64,000 nt of DNA from JAJFJD01 sp965228695 (GTDB lineage: Bacteria > Pseudomonadota > Alphaproteobacteria > UBA8366), in assembly GCA_965228695.1 (NCBI GenBank), contig CBDDIB010000002.1:2170001-2234000 (forward strand), in the 5' to 3' direction. A program made the translations under genes and the position numbers. Numbering within the stretch: the first letter of the stretch is position 1; each line of letters begins with the position of its first letter. The notes under the pieces were generated by a model that saw only the letters and a program-made list of their open reading frames with translations, did no database searches and was not told the DNA's origin. Below, one piece after another: positions 1 to 7,171 of this stretch.

Positions 1-2
1 TC

Positions 3-503
3 GACGCCTGCGATTCGGGGTTCAGGGGCTGCGTCCTGCTCGACGTGCGTATGCCGCAGATGAGCGGCTTGGAAGTCCAGGAGCGATTACGGACGGTCTG
101 CCCTGATCTTCCGGTGATCATCATTACCGGCCATGGCGACATAGCGATGGCGGTCGGCGCGATGAAGGCGGGCGCTTTGGATTTCGTTGAAAAGCCTTTT
201 CACGAAGAAACGCTGCTCGCGAGTATCGAAAACGCCCTCGAGCAGGCCGAGCAAACCGATCGGCAGAAATCCCAAGGGGCCGCCGCACAGCGGAGTATCG
301 AACGGCTGACGCCGCGCGAATACGACGTGCTCGAGCAGCTCGTCATCGGACGTCCGAACAAGGTTATCGCTTTTGAGCTGGGTTGCAGTCCCAGGACTGT
401 GGAGATCCATCGGGCGCGGATCATGGAAAAGACCGGCGCCAAAAGCCTGTCCCACCTCGTCCGTCTCTCCCTAGCGGCCGGAATCGATCCCGATTCTGAG
501 TGA
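3..503 (+). CDS. FixJ-family two-component response regulator (5' partial)
   Basis: The gene enters the window from the left in an open frame that begins at base 3. It carries the second half of a receiver domain: the LLDVRMP phospho-acceptor segment, the IIITGHGD switch-Thr segment and the VEKPF lysine. A short linker is followed by a LuxR/FixJ-type helix-turn-helix (LTPREYDVLEQL to RTVEIHRARIMEK). Family knowledge: FixJ is phosphorylated by the oxygen sensor kinase FixL and activates fixK-type genes. The FixL-like kinase would lie left of the window. A degenerate receiver (652) and a FixK-like regulator (1122) follow on the same strand, which supports a FixJ-FixK cascade, although the real stimulus is unknown. 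A GTG at 45 is an in-frame internal codon, not the start. Confidence 0.9.
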   Translation, partial: DACDSGFRGCVLLDVRMPQMSGLEVQERLRTVCPDLPVIIITGHGDIAMAVGAMKAGALDFVEKPFHEETLLASIENALEQAEQTDRQKSQGAAAQRSIERLTPREYDVLEQLVIGRPNKVIAFELGCSPRTVEIHRARIMEKTGAKSLSHLVRLSLAAGIDPDSE

Positions 504-651
504 GCGGACCGGTAGTCGCCCGGCCGCGCGAGTCGATACGTAACAATCCGTATAGGCGTCGCGCGAAATTAGCCTTATTGGTGAAGTGGGACGAATCGCT
601 TCGTCGAGCAAAAACGTTCGATCGACCAATAAGAACTGCGCGAAAACGCCG

Positions 652-1020
652 ATGGATGGAGTTCCCACAGTCTGTATCGTCGATGATGACGCCGCCGTGC
701 GCGATTCGCTCCGATTGTTGCTGGAGGCGGAGGGATTTGTAGCGCGAACTTTCGCTTCGCTGCCGAGCGTGTTGGAACAGTTCCAGCCTCCCCGCAAATC
801 CTGCTTGCTTGCAGAGTTACAGACGCCCGTCGAGCACACGTTGGATATGCTGATGCAGTTTCGCCGGTCCTGGAGTCATCCCGGAATCATCGTGATGGCC
901 GGGTACCGAGACGACGCCTCCGCTGAACTCGTCCGGCGCGCGGGCGCGTCCGCTTTGATCGAGAAGCCGTTCGGCGCGCCCGAACTCCTTCGAATTCTGT
1001 TTCAACTGATGCCCGTATAA
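652..1020 (+). CDS. Stand-alone receiver-domain protein with degenerate phosphorylation site
   Basis: A 122-residue protein consisting only of a CheY-like receiver. The acidic pocket is present (VCIVDDDAAVRDSL near residue 10) and so is the conserved Lys (ALIEKPF). Where the FixJ-like neighbour has LLDVRMP, this protein has LLAELQTP, so the phospho-acceptor Asp is Glu. The switch Thr of IIITG is Ala in IIVMAG. I chose the ATG at 652, which opens directly into the first beta strand; an in-frame start at 586 would add an unrelated tail. It sits between a FixJ-like regulator and a FixK-like regulator. Inference: it is a pseudo-receiver that cannot be phosphorylated normally and may be locked in one state, perhaps as an anti-activator of the FixJ-type system. 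No output domain is present. Confidence 0.8.
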   Translation: MDGVPTVCIVDDDAAVRDSLRLLLEAEGFVARTFASLPSVLEQFQPPRKSCLLAELQTPVEHTLDMLMQFRRSWSHPGIIVMAGYRDDASAELVRRAGASALIEKPFGAPELLRILFQLMPV

Positions 1021-1053
1021 GGGAAATCCCGTACGTATAAATCCGAATTTTTA

Positions 1054-1071
1054 CGGCGACGCGGGTCGCCG
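1054..1071. other. 7-bp hairpin upstream of the Crp/Fnr regulator gene
   Basis: Perfect inverted repeat of seven bases (1054-1060 with 1065-1071) around a GCGG loop, lying 50 bases before the Crp/Fnr start and 33 bases after the receiver gene stop. No T-run follows, so it is at best a weak terminator or an mRNA structure in the leader. Confidence 0.35.
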
Positions 1072-1121
1072 ACTATAGGGCCATCGCAAGACCGAAATCA
1101 TAGAAGGTTAGGGGGTACGCG

Positions 1122-1841
1122 ATGAGGCCAATAGTGATCGACGCAAGACCGCCGGTTAGCGTATTTCGGCATGGTGACTCCGGTGTCGGTGGGCCGGAAC
1201 TCGATGCATTCACGAGCATCGGCAGATTGACCACCCATGCGCCCAAGGAATCGCTTTTTTGGGAAGGGGATCAGGCGGAATTCCAGTATCGTGTCGTCCG
1301 TGGCACCATCTGCCTTTATAAGCTGCTGCCCGACGGCCGCCGGCAGGTCGCACGTTTCTGCCATGCCGGGGATCTCATCGGACTCAGCGCAGGGGCGAAT
1401 TATCAATATACCGCGGACGCCTTGACCGACGTTACGGTACAGCGCATTCGCCGGGCCGACCTGGATGCTCACATGGAGCAAGATCCGATAATGCGGCGCG
1501 GCGTGCTGGCATCGATCAGCGAGGAGTTGAACGCCGCGCAGAATCAGCTTTTGTTGCTTGGCCGCAAATCGGCATCCGAGCGGGTCGCGAGTTTCCTGGT
1601 CGCGATGACCGAGCAAGCCGTGCGGCAGGGCGGTGACGGTCATTCGGTTTCGTTGCCCATGACCCGGGTCGATATCGCCGACTATCTCGGGCTTACCCAT
1701 GAAACGGTCTGCCGCGTGTTCAGCCAACTTAAGGCGCAAGGGATCGTCCGATTTTCGGATCCGAACGAGGTTGAGATTTCCGATGCCGCGGCCTTGGCCG
1801 TTCTGGCCGCCGGTGACGTGGACGCCCGGCTCTGCGCGTGA
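1122..1841 (+). CDS. Crp/Fnr-family transcriptional regulator, FixK-like
   Basis: A 239-residue regulator with an N-terminal cyclic-nucleotide-type beta roll (about residues 35-150), a long dimerisation helix (SISEELNAAQNQLLLLGRKSASERVASFL) and a C-terminal Crp-type helix-turn-helix (VDIADYLGLTHETVCRVFSQLKAQGIV). The recognition helix keeps the Glu and Arg expected for FNR-type TTGAT half-sites. There is no N-terminal Cys cluster (no Cys in the first 50 residues), so it is unlikely to bind the oxygen-sensing 4Fe-4S cluster of true FNR. It resembles FixK, which is controlled transcriptionally by FixJ. An A/G-rich ribosome-binding site (GGTTAGGGGG) precedes the ATG. Its position after a FixJ-like gene fits that cascade; target genes cannot be assigned from this window. 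Confidence 0.85.
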   Translation: MRPIVIDARPPVSVFRHGDSGVGGPELDAFTSIGRLTTHAPKESLFWEGDQAEFQYRVVRGTICLYKLLPDGRRQVARFCHAGDLIGLSAGANYQYTADALTDVTVQRIRRADLDAHMEQDPIMRRGVLASISEELNAAQNQLLLLGRKSASERVASFLVAMTEQAVRQGGDGHSVSLPMTRVDIADYLGLTHETVCRVFSQLKAQGIVRFSDPNEVEISDAAALAVLAAGDVDARLCA

Positions 1842-1846
1842 TGCGT

Positions 1847-2773
1847 TTAGGCGGGTACGTCCAGCCCTTCAAATGGGGCGGCGGCATCGGCGACATGATC
1901 CCGTAACCACTGCTGCGCGGGGTTCGACCGATGCCGCTTATGCCAATACATCGACCAGGTAAATCCGCAGTCGGGGATTGGCAAGGGGCTGAGTTGGATG
2001 TTTGGGTCTTGTTCGAAGCGTTTCGCGGCGCGATGTGAGATGACCGCGATCAGGTCCGTTTCCCGCACGACATGCGGTACGCTGAGCCAATGCGGTACGG
2101 TCAGACTTATGGATCGCCGATGACCGTGCGCCGTGAGCCAATTATCGACGAACCGGTCGTCCACGGGGGTTTGCGCGACCCGGACATGATCGGCCGTCAG
2201 AAAGTCCTCCAGAACGGGTTTGGCGCCGATACGCGGATGACCGGCCCGCGACAGGCATATCAGCCGGTCGTCGAAGAGAGATTGCTCCTGCACCGCGCTT
2301 GATCCATGCAGGCCGGTGCTGATCGCAAGGTCGATCGCGCCGGAATCCAGAGCCTCGACCGTCCGGTGCGGTGATAGGTGGACGGTTTCGATATGAATCA
2401 GCGGCGCTTCGCCCGCGATGCGCTGCGCGAGACGCGGCAGCAGCAGAAACGCCAACACATCCGACATCCGGATTTGAAATGTCAGATCCGCCGTTTGCGG
2501 ATCGAAGGTCTGCGGGTTATCGACCAGGCCATTGATCGCGCGCAGGATTTGATCCACGGCCGGTCCCAGCTCTTCGGCGCGTTGTGTGGGCTCCATACCG
2601 GTTGGGGTGCGCACAAGCAATTCATCTTTGAACAGATGCCGCAGCCGGTTGAGCGCGTTGCTGACCGCCGGTTGGGTGACCCCGATATGCAAGGCGGCAC
2701 GGGTCACGCTTTTTTCCCGTATCAGCGCGTCGAAGATAACGAGGAGGTTTAGGTCGATCTGGCGCAGGTTCAT
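1847..2773 (-). CDS. LysR-family transcriptional regulator (NodD-like branch)
   Basis: A 308-residue LysR-type regulator. The winged helix-turn-helix occupies about residues 6-65 (LNLLVIFDALIREKSVTRAALHIGVTQ onward, then LRHLFKDELLVRT). The rest is a periplasmic-binding-protein-like effector domain from about residue 93. The MNLRQIDLNLL start and the DVLAFLLLPRL segment are typical of the NodD/SyrM-like branch, whose effectors are often aromatic or organic acids. It begins 22 bases after the haloacid dehalogenase gene, on the same strand, so the two are probably co-transcribed and the regulator may control the dehalogenase. It converges on the Crp/Fnr gene with a 5-base gap. Effector unknown. 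Confidence 0.88.
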   Translation of the reverse strand: MNLRQIDLNLLVIFDALIREKSVTRAALHIGVTQPAVSNALNRLRHLFKDELLVRTPTGMEPTQRAEELGPAVDQILRAINGLVDNPQTFDPQTADLTFQIRMSDVLAFLLLPRLAQRIAGEAPLIHIETVHLSPHRTVEALDSGAIDLAISTGLHGSSAVQEQSLFDDRLICLSRAGHPRIGAKPVLEDFLTADHVRVAQTPVDDRFVDNWLTAHGHRRSISLTVPHWLSVPHVVRETDLIAVISHRAAKRFEQDPNIQLSPLPIPDCGFTWSMYWHKRHRSNPAQQWLRDHVADAAAPFEGLDVPA

Positions 2774-2795
2774 GCTCTCATCCGCAACTCTTCGG

Positions 2796-3509
2796 TCATT
2801 CCAACAGGCCGTCAGCCAGTTCCGTGAAGTTCCGGATCACGAGATCGGGTTGATGCGGCGTCTCGCCATACGGGCGGCCGCGCCGGTCGACGAATGCCGT
2901 CCGCATGCCAAACGACTTGGCGCCGATGCAGTCGAAGGCGTGATTCGCGACATGCATGATTGACGAGCGATCGGTATCGAGCAGACGGGCGGTCGTCGCA
3001 TAGGTCTCGATATGGGGCTTGAAGTAACCGGCGTCCTCGACCGAAATCGTATGGTCGAACTCGTAGCCGAGATACGGCTTTGCGTTCTCCAGCATGTCGC
3101 GGTCGCCGTTCGAGAGGATGACCAACGTATACCGTTCGCCGAGCCGGGCCAGCGCTTCGACCACATCGTCGAAAGGGCGCAGTTGTTCAATCAGGGAAAT
3201 AAGCCACCGCACCTCATCTTGGCTGTAAGTGATGTCGAGCCGGTCCATCACATACGATACCGCCCGATGGCCGATCTCCCGGTAGGGCGTGTGCCCGCGG
3301 TCGCACAGAGAATCGATCATCGAATTCTCGAAATGGGTGCGGCGCCACCAGGTCACGAACCGGTGCGGCGCGCCATCCCACCCCTTGTCTCGCAGAAACG
3401 GCGTCACGGCCTCGGTCAGGCCGGTCTGCATGTCGACAATGGTGCCGTATTGGTCGAACGTCAGAATTCGGAGTTCGCGCTTTAATACGTCATTGGCTGT
3501 GTCGGGCAT
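2796..3509 (-). CDS. HAD-superfamily haloacid dehalogenase, type II
   Basis: A 237-residue HAD hydrolase. Motif I is FDQYGTIVD with the nucleophile Asp near residue 19, motif II is the Ser of LSNGD, motif III is the Lys in GYFKPHIETY, and motif IV is HVANHAFDCIGAK. Motif IV and the layout match (S)-2-haloacid dehalogenases, which hydrolyse 2-haloalkanoic acids to 2-hydroxyacids through an aspartyl ester. Type II family members are often broader phosphatase or dehalogenase enzymes, so the halogenated substrate is inferred. It is followed on the same strand by a LysR gene and preceded by an AT-rich region with two copies of a 12-base repeat. A second dehalogenase of another fold is at 30483. 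Confidence 0.8.
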   Translation of the reverse strand: MPDTANDVLKRELRILTFDQYGTIVDMQTGLTEAVTPFLRDKGWDGAPHRFVTWWRRTHFENSMIDSLCDRGHTPYREIGHRAVSYVMDRLDITYSQDEVRWLISLIEQLRPFDDVVEALARLGERYTLVILSNGDRDMLENAKPYLGYEFDHTISVEDAGYFKPHIETYATTARLLDTDRSSIMHVANHAFDCIGAKSFGMRTAFVDRRGRPYGETPHQPDLVIRNFTELADGLLE

Positions 3510-3569
3510 TACGGGTTTCCTCGCAGTGTTGCTCGTGCGAAGACGAGGTTAGGGAAGATCCTGAAATCA

Positions 3570-3611
3570 ATAAAATTTATATATTATATACTAACATTCA
3601 TAAAATTTATA
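3570..3611. promoter_or_regulatory. AT-rich promoter region with two 12-base direct repeats
   Basis: Two exact copies of ATAAAATTTATA at 3570-3581 and 3600-3611, 30 bases apart centre to centre (about three helical turns), lie 60-100 bases upstream of the dehalogenase start. The repeats sit in a short block far more AT-rich than its surroundings. Phased repeats of this kind are typical of dimeric-regulator sites; the adjacent LysR protein is the obvious candidate but this is inference. Confidence 0.4.
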
Positions 3612-3642
3612 AACGTTATTTGCGAATAGAATGCCCATACGA

Positions 3643-3672
3643 AAACGCCCCTGCGGCGAGGCAGGGGCGTTT
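3643..3672. terminator. Bidirectional rho-independent terminator
   Basis: Inverted repeat in which AAACGCCCCTGC (3643-3654) pairs with GCAGGGGCGTTT (3661-3672) around a six-base GGCGAG loop, giving a 12-bp GC-rich stem whose outer A/T pairs supply the U-tract in both directions. It follows the stop of the minus-strand VWA gene (3712) by about 40 bases and most probably terminates that gene. Confidence 0.8.
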
Positions 3673-3711
3673 CCATTGGGTGATCAGCCCAGAGGGAGTA
3701 TTTCGAAGACT

Positions 3712-4917
3712 CTAGTTGAGCAGGCGAAGGTTGCTCAGTTTGTTGCCGATCTCCGTGAACACCTCGTCCAACTCGTCGGTTCCGGCATGATAGTAGTGTG
3801 AAGGATCCGTCGCGCAGTTCGTCAGCAGAGTTTCGAGCGATGAACTCGTCGTGCGGAACTGAATCGTATAGACGACAATCCCTTCCGTTTTCATGTTCTC
3901 GCAGGTCGAGGTCAGCCTTGCGTTGGTGGTCGCCGTGGATGTGCCGTCTTTCGGTTTGTTGTCACCGTCCGTCATGATGATGACGGCTTTGTCCATCAGC
4001 GGCTCGTTGTAGGGCTTGGGAAGATCCGGATTGCCCCACAACCCTTTCCAATCGGGCGACAGCATCCGGAAGGCCCAGGCCGCCGCGACGTCGACGCGGG
4101 TATACCCGTCGTCGTCCATGTTACTGAGGGTGGTATCCAGCGTGGACCGTTCCGCCGTGAGCGCCAGAGCTGGCGCTGCTTCGCATCCGCGATTCCACTG
4201 CGTGTATTGGCTGTTGAAAGCAGAGGATGCCGGTGTCGTATCGTTGGTTTCATGGCCGGCACGTGGGTTGGCGCAGACGCGATTGGCTTTGGACGGCGTG
4301 AAGGAAACGAGACTGCTGTAATCCTTCAAGTTCACGCGGGTATCGAATGGGATCAGTCCCACCCAAAGATTGTCCACCGTTTCACGCGTGCCGTACAGAA
4401 CGTCCAGCAGTTCACCGGTCGCATCCTCAAGATCGTCGATATAACCACCCATGGATCCGGTGTTGTCCAGCGCGATGACGAGCTCCAAGCCCCGGGTTTG
4501 GCGCAAAGCGGCAGCTTGGGCGCCGACGCCTACGTCGTCGATCCCGACAACGGCCATTAGGGCGGTCGGCATATCGGCGGTGACATCGCCGGTTACGGTC
4601 GTTTTGTCCGTACTCAGCGTAAATGTCGGCGTTACGGATCCGATACCCATGAAGCCGGACGGGAAATTGGCGTCGAAGAACTTCTTTCCCACCGTATTCA
4701 CGTCGGTATCATTCGCCGTCGCCGCCGCGGCCAGCACCGCGCCGTCGAGGGCGAAGCCGATCCGCTGCTTCAGCAGGTAACCGCGTGCCGTATCGACCGA
4801 CAGGCCGACGAAGGCCACCAGCGGCACGGCGGCCGCGGCGATCAAGGTTACGGTGCTACCGCGCTCGTTTTTTCCAATGGAGCGAGCAAATTGAGAGAGC
4901 CAAACAAGAATATCCAT
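3712..4917 (-). CDS. TadG-like pilus-associated protein with von Willebrand factor A domain
   Basis: A 401-residue protein with a TadE/TadG-like N-terminus: a charged start, then a hydrophobic segment (about residues 22-42, STVTLIAAAAVPLVAFVGLSVD) and the DTARGYLLKQRIGFALDGAVLAAA pattern. From about residue 145 it has a VWA domain with a MIDAS DNTGSM motif (Asp151) and a later IIMTDGDN segment. Such proteins are secreted with Flp/Tad pilus systems and bind metal-dependent ligands on the cell surface. No other tad genes are nearby, so it is an orphan member. A perfect CtrA-type site lies about 82 bases upstream, and a strong terminator follows the gene, so it is probably a single-gene unit under cell-cycle control. 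Confidence 0.82.
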   Translation of the reverse strand: MDILVWLSQFARSIGKNERGSTVTLIAAAAVPLVAFVGLSVDTARGYLLKQRIGFALDGAVLAAAATANDTDVNTVGKKFFDANFPSGFMGIGSVTPTFTLSTDKTTVTGDVTADMPTALMAVVGIDDVGVGAQAAALRQTRGLELVIALDNTGSMGGYIDDLEDATGELLDVLYGTRETVDNLWVGLIPFDTRVNLKDYSSLVSFTPSKANRVCANPRAGHETNDTTPASSAFNSQYTQWNRGCEAAPALALTAERSTLDTTLSNMDDDGYTRVDVAAAWAFRMLSPDWKGLWGNPDLPKPYNEPLMDKAVIIMTDGDNKPKDGTSTATTNARLTSTCENMKTEGIVVYTIQFRTTSSSLETLLTNCATDPSHYYHAGTDELDEVFTEIGNKLSNLRLLN

Positions 4918-5254
4918 CTGAACTACCCTAATAACGCCACCCGGCGAATATGAATTCGTACTAATTTTATCTAAAATACGCTGTGTGTTTAGTCACATTT
5001 AAACAAAAATTAAGAAAAAAAGTACTATAATTAACCTTAATATTGATAGTTTGGTAGAAGAGTTTCCTAAATTCAGCGATTTTTACATAACGCCGTTCAA
5101 TATCGAGTGGCGCCGGGCCAATGCCGCTTTTCACTGTATTAGGGGCGTGGCCGGGACTGGAACCGCTTGGGATTCGATCACTTTTCATCTGCCGGGGCCG
5201 CGATTCGCCATTCCGGCGTTGACCGGGATTCTGCGATCTGCCTAGCATGACCCC
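4918..5254. other. Intergenic region between divergent TadG-like and selenoprotein genes
   Basis: About 337 bases without a gene. The first 130 bases are AT-rich and hold the CtrA-like site and presumably the promoter of the minus-strand TadG-like gene. The rest is of ordinary GC content. TTGACC (5219-5224) and TAGCAT (5243-5248), 18 bases apart, could be a sigma-70 promoter for the gene starting at 5255; if so the transcript would be almost leaderless, which fits the absence of a clear ribosome-binding site there. Confidence 0.35.
4999..5013. promoter_or_regulatory. CtrA-type binding site TTAA-N7-TTAA
   Basis: A perfect full CtrA consensus: TTAA at 4999-5002, seven bases, TTAA at 5010-5013. 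It lies about 82 bases upstream of the minus-strand TadG-like gene in a strongly AT-rich promoter block. CtrA is the alphaproteobacterial cell-cycle regulator known to control flagellar and pilus genes. Low local GC content makes a chance match possible, so this is a prediction. Confidence 0.5.
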
Positions 5255-5728
5255 ATGGCAAACAAGCTTGATATAGGGGATCGATTCCCATCGATGACCC
5301 TCAATCTGGTTGGCGGGGATACGGTTACGGTTCCCGACGACCATCGCTCGAACTACTCAATCATCCTGTTCTATCGTGGCCACTGGTGACCTTACTGCCG
5401 CCGGCAGTTGGCCGGCTTCGAAAAGCAGTTAAAGGAACTTCAGGCCCTTGATGTGAGCATCATCGCCGGTAGCGTCGACGATGAGGAAAAGGCCGGCGAA
5501 ATCGCCGCCGATCTTTCCTATCCGATGGCGCATGGCGTCACGAAGGAGCAGGCCGACATGCTCGGCTCGTTCTGGGAGGACCGGCGCAGCATTATCCAGC
5601 CTTCCGAATTCATCCTGGACGGGGACGGCAACGTTCTCAACCTGATGTACGCGGCGGGGCCGGTTGGCCGCATCAATGCCGAAGAGGCAGTGACCTACAT
5701 CGCCTTCCTGGAATCCAAGAAGAGCTGA
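5255..5728 (+). CDS. Predicted selenoprotein: peroxiredoxin-like protein with UxxC active site (in-frame TGA)
   Basis: Read from the ATG at 5255, the frame is open to 5728 except for one TGA at 5387-5389 (codon 45). Translated as selenocysteine it gives 157 residues with the active site FYRGHW-U-PYC-RRQ. That is exactly where AhpC/TSA-like proteins of this family have WCPYC, so the TGA replaces the catalytic Cys while the second Cys is kept. The flanks are continuous family sequence: LDIGDRFPSMTLNL before it, GSVDDEEKAGEIA and FILDGDGNVLNLMY after it. A hairpin with a six-base GCCGGC stem and an AGTTG loop begins ten bases after the TGA, its loop 16 bases downstream, as expected for a bacterial SECIS. 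Likely role: reduction of peroxides or disulfides in the cytoplasm. A caller that stops at TGA would report only the C-terminal 106 residues from a TTG at 5408. The selA/selB/selC/selD genes are not in the window. The alternative is a point-mutated pseudogene. Confidence 0.8.
5400..5416 (+). promoter_or_regulatory. Putative bacterial SECIS hairpin
   Basis: GCCGGC (5400-5405) pairs with GCCGGC (5411-5416) around the loop AGTTG (5406-5410). The apical loop starts 16 bases after the TGA at 5387-5389 and has G at its second position, features described for bacterial SECIS elements that recruit SelB. The stem is short and GC-rich, in coding sequence, so it could also form by chance. Confidence 0.6.
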
Positions 5729-5806
5729 TCCTCGGCGGATTGGTTCGGACGGGTATTTTGGGAATGGTTCTGGCCAATCGGGCGGCGAGGGCATTAAGGT
5801 TCGTGT

Positions 5807-7147
5807 ATGACCAACGAACCCAATGAATTTCTCTCGTCGCTCGACGCCCGGGCCGAGTCCATCCTGGATTCCTGTTCGCAATGCGGGAAATGCGTCGAGG
5901 TATGCCCCATGCCGGGCATTGTCGGCGTCGACGCCTCCGATCCCGGCCGGATCGTGTCCGGCGTGTTGGACATCTTGCGTGAGGGCAGCGGCCCCGCCGC
6001 CTCCGAAACCTGGGCGACCGCCTGCACCAGCAGCGGCCACTGTATCGATGTGTGTAATGACGGGGTGAACCCCCGTTTCATGCTCTCTTTGGCGCGCCGC
6101 GCGATGAAGAAGCGCGAGGCGGTCGAGACGCGCCGCGACGCCGGAAAACAAGGCTTCAAGAAGATGAGCCAAGGGGTGCGGATTCTCTCCCGGCTGCAGC
6201 TTCCGCCCGATCTCCTGTCGCGGCTGAACCCGTCCTCGCATCCGGAGCGCGACGAGGCACCCGACCTGATCTTCTATACCGGCTGCAACATGCTGCGGAC
6301 GCCGCATATTGGCCTGTTGTGCCTGGACGTACTGGACCGCCTCGGCGTCAGTTACGAAGTCTACGGCGGGCCGGCGAATTGCTGCGGCATCCTTCAGATG
6401 CGGCCGGGCGACGATGCCAATGCGGGGCGGCAGGCGTATAAGACAATCGAGCGGTTCTCGCAGACCAAGACGTCGGAGGTCCTCTCCTGGTGTCCGACCT
6501 GCCAGATTCAGTTCGGCGAAACCGCCCTGCCGAGCCATAGCGGCAACGATCCCGATTTCGATATGACGATGTTCGCTGTTTATCTGGCCCGGCGGATCGA
6601 TGAATTGCGGCCGATGATGACGAACCCGGTGCCGAAGAAGGTGGCGTTGCACGAGCATCCGGGCGCGGAGGGCGTGGCGGCGGCGGTCAAGCAACTCCTG
6701 TCGTCGATCCCCGAGCTGGAAGTCGTCGAACTCGAGATGCCGCAGGTCGGCTATATGCTGACCTCGCTCGCGCCCGTGCCGGATTTCCGGCAACGGTTGA
6801 TCGCGACCGAGCTTGCGGCGGCCGAGAAATCGGGCGTCACCACATTGGCGGGCATCTACCATTCCGATCACCGGGAGCTTTCGTCGCACGAGAACCAATG
6901 GTCTTTCGAGGTGGTGAACTTCATGGAGTTGATCGGCGCGAGCATGGGCCTGCACCGCGAGGACATTTTCAAGCGCCTCAAGCTGATGCAGGACGTGGAC
7001 GCCATCATCGCCGACACCAAGGATATGATCGAGCTGCACAAGCTGAACCCGGAAGAGGTGCGCGACGTCATTCTGCGCGACATCCTCGAGGACCAGATGC
7101 TGCCCCTCGACCGGGACCAACATCCGGATCCGTTACCGGCGGAGTAA
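5807..7147 (+). CDS. HdrC/GlpC-like iron-sulfur protein with CCG domain
   Basis: A 446-residue ferredoxin-plus-CCG protein. A complete 4Fe-4S motif is at the N-terminus (Cys23, 26, 29, 33 in CSQCGKCVEVCP). The second cluster motif is CTSSGHCIDVC, with Ser at the second position (residue 76), so it retains three Cys. A heterodisulfide-reductase-type CCG domain follows (TGCN, then PANCCGI, then WCPTCQ). The usual second CCG domain is not recognisable and is replaced by about 190 residues ending in an acidic tail. Family members pass electrons between dehydrogenases and disulfide or quinone acceptors. It begins 79 bases after the predicted selenocysteine peroxiredoxin and precedes a cupin gene by 24 bases, so a shared redox function is possible but unproven. 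Electron partner unknown. Confidence 0.75.
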   Translation: MTNEPNEFLSSLDARAESILDSCSQCGKCVEVCPMPGIVGVDASDPGRIVSGVLDILREGSGPAASETWATACTSSGHCIDVCNDGVNPRFMLSLARRAMKKREAVETRRDAGKQGFKKMSQGVRILSRLQLPPDLLSRLNPSSHPERDEAPDLIFYTGCNMLRTPHIGLLCLDVLDRLGVSYEVYGGPANCCGILQMRPGDDANAGRQAYKTIERFSQTKTSEVLSWCPTCQIQFGETALPSHSGNDPDFDMTMFAVYLARRIDELRPMMTNPVPKKVALHEHPGAEGVAAAVKQLLSSIPELEVVELEMPQVGYMLTSLAPVPDFRQRLIATELAAAEKSGVTTLAGIYHSDHRELSSHENQWSFEVVNFMELIGASMGLHREDIFKRLKLMQDVDAIIADTKDMIELHKLNPEEVRDVILRDILEDQMLPLDRDQHPDPLPAE

Positions 7148-7171
7148 CGCCCTAAATCAGGGAGAACCGAT

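Noticed and set aside
2796..3509. PhnX (phosphonoacetaldehyde hydrolase) for the phosphonate pathway
   Set aside because: The HAD motifs and motif IV match type II haloacid dehalogenases, and the PhnX-specific active-site pattern is not seen; it is also far from phnW.
5408..5728. A short peroxiredoxin-like gene starting at TTG 5408
   Set aside because: That start lies inside the proposed SECIS loop and removes the N-terminal half and the active site; the reading from 5255 through the TGA explains the sequence better.
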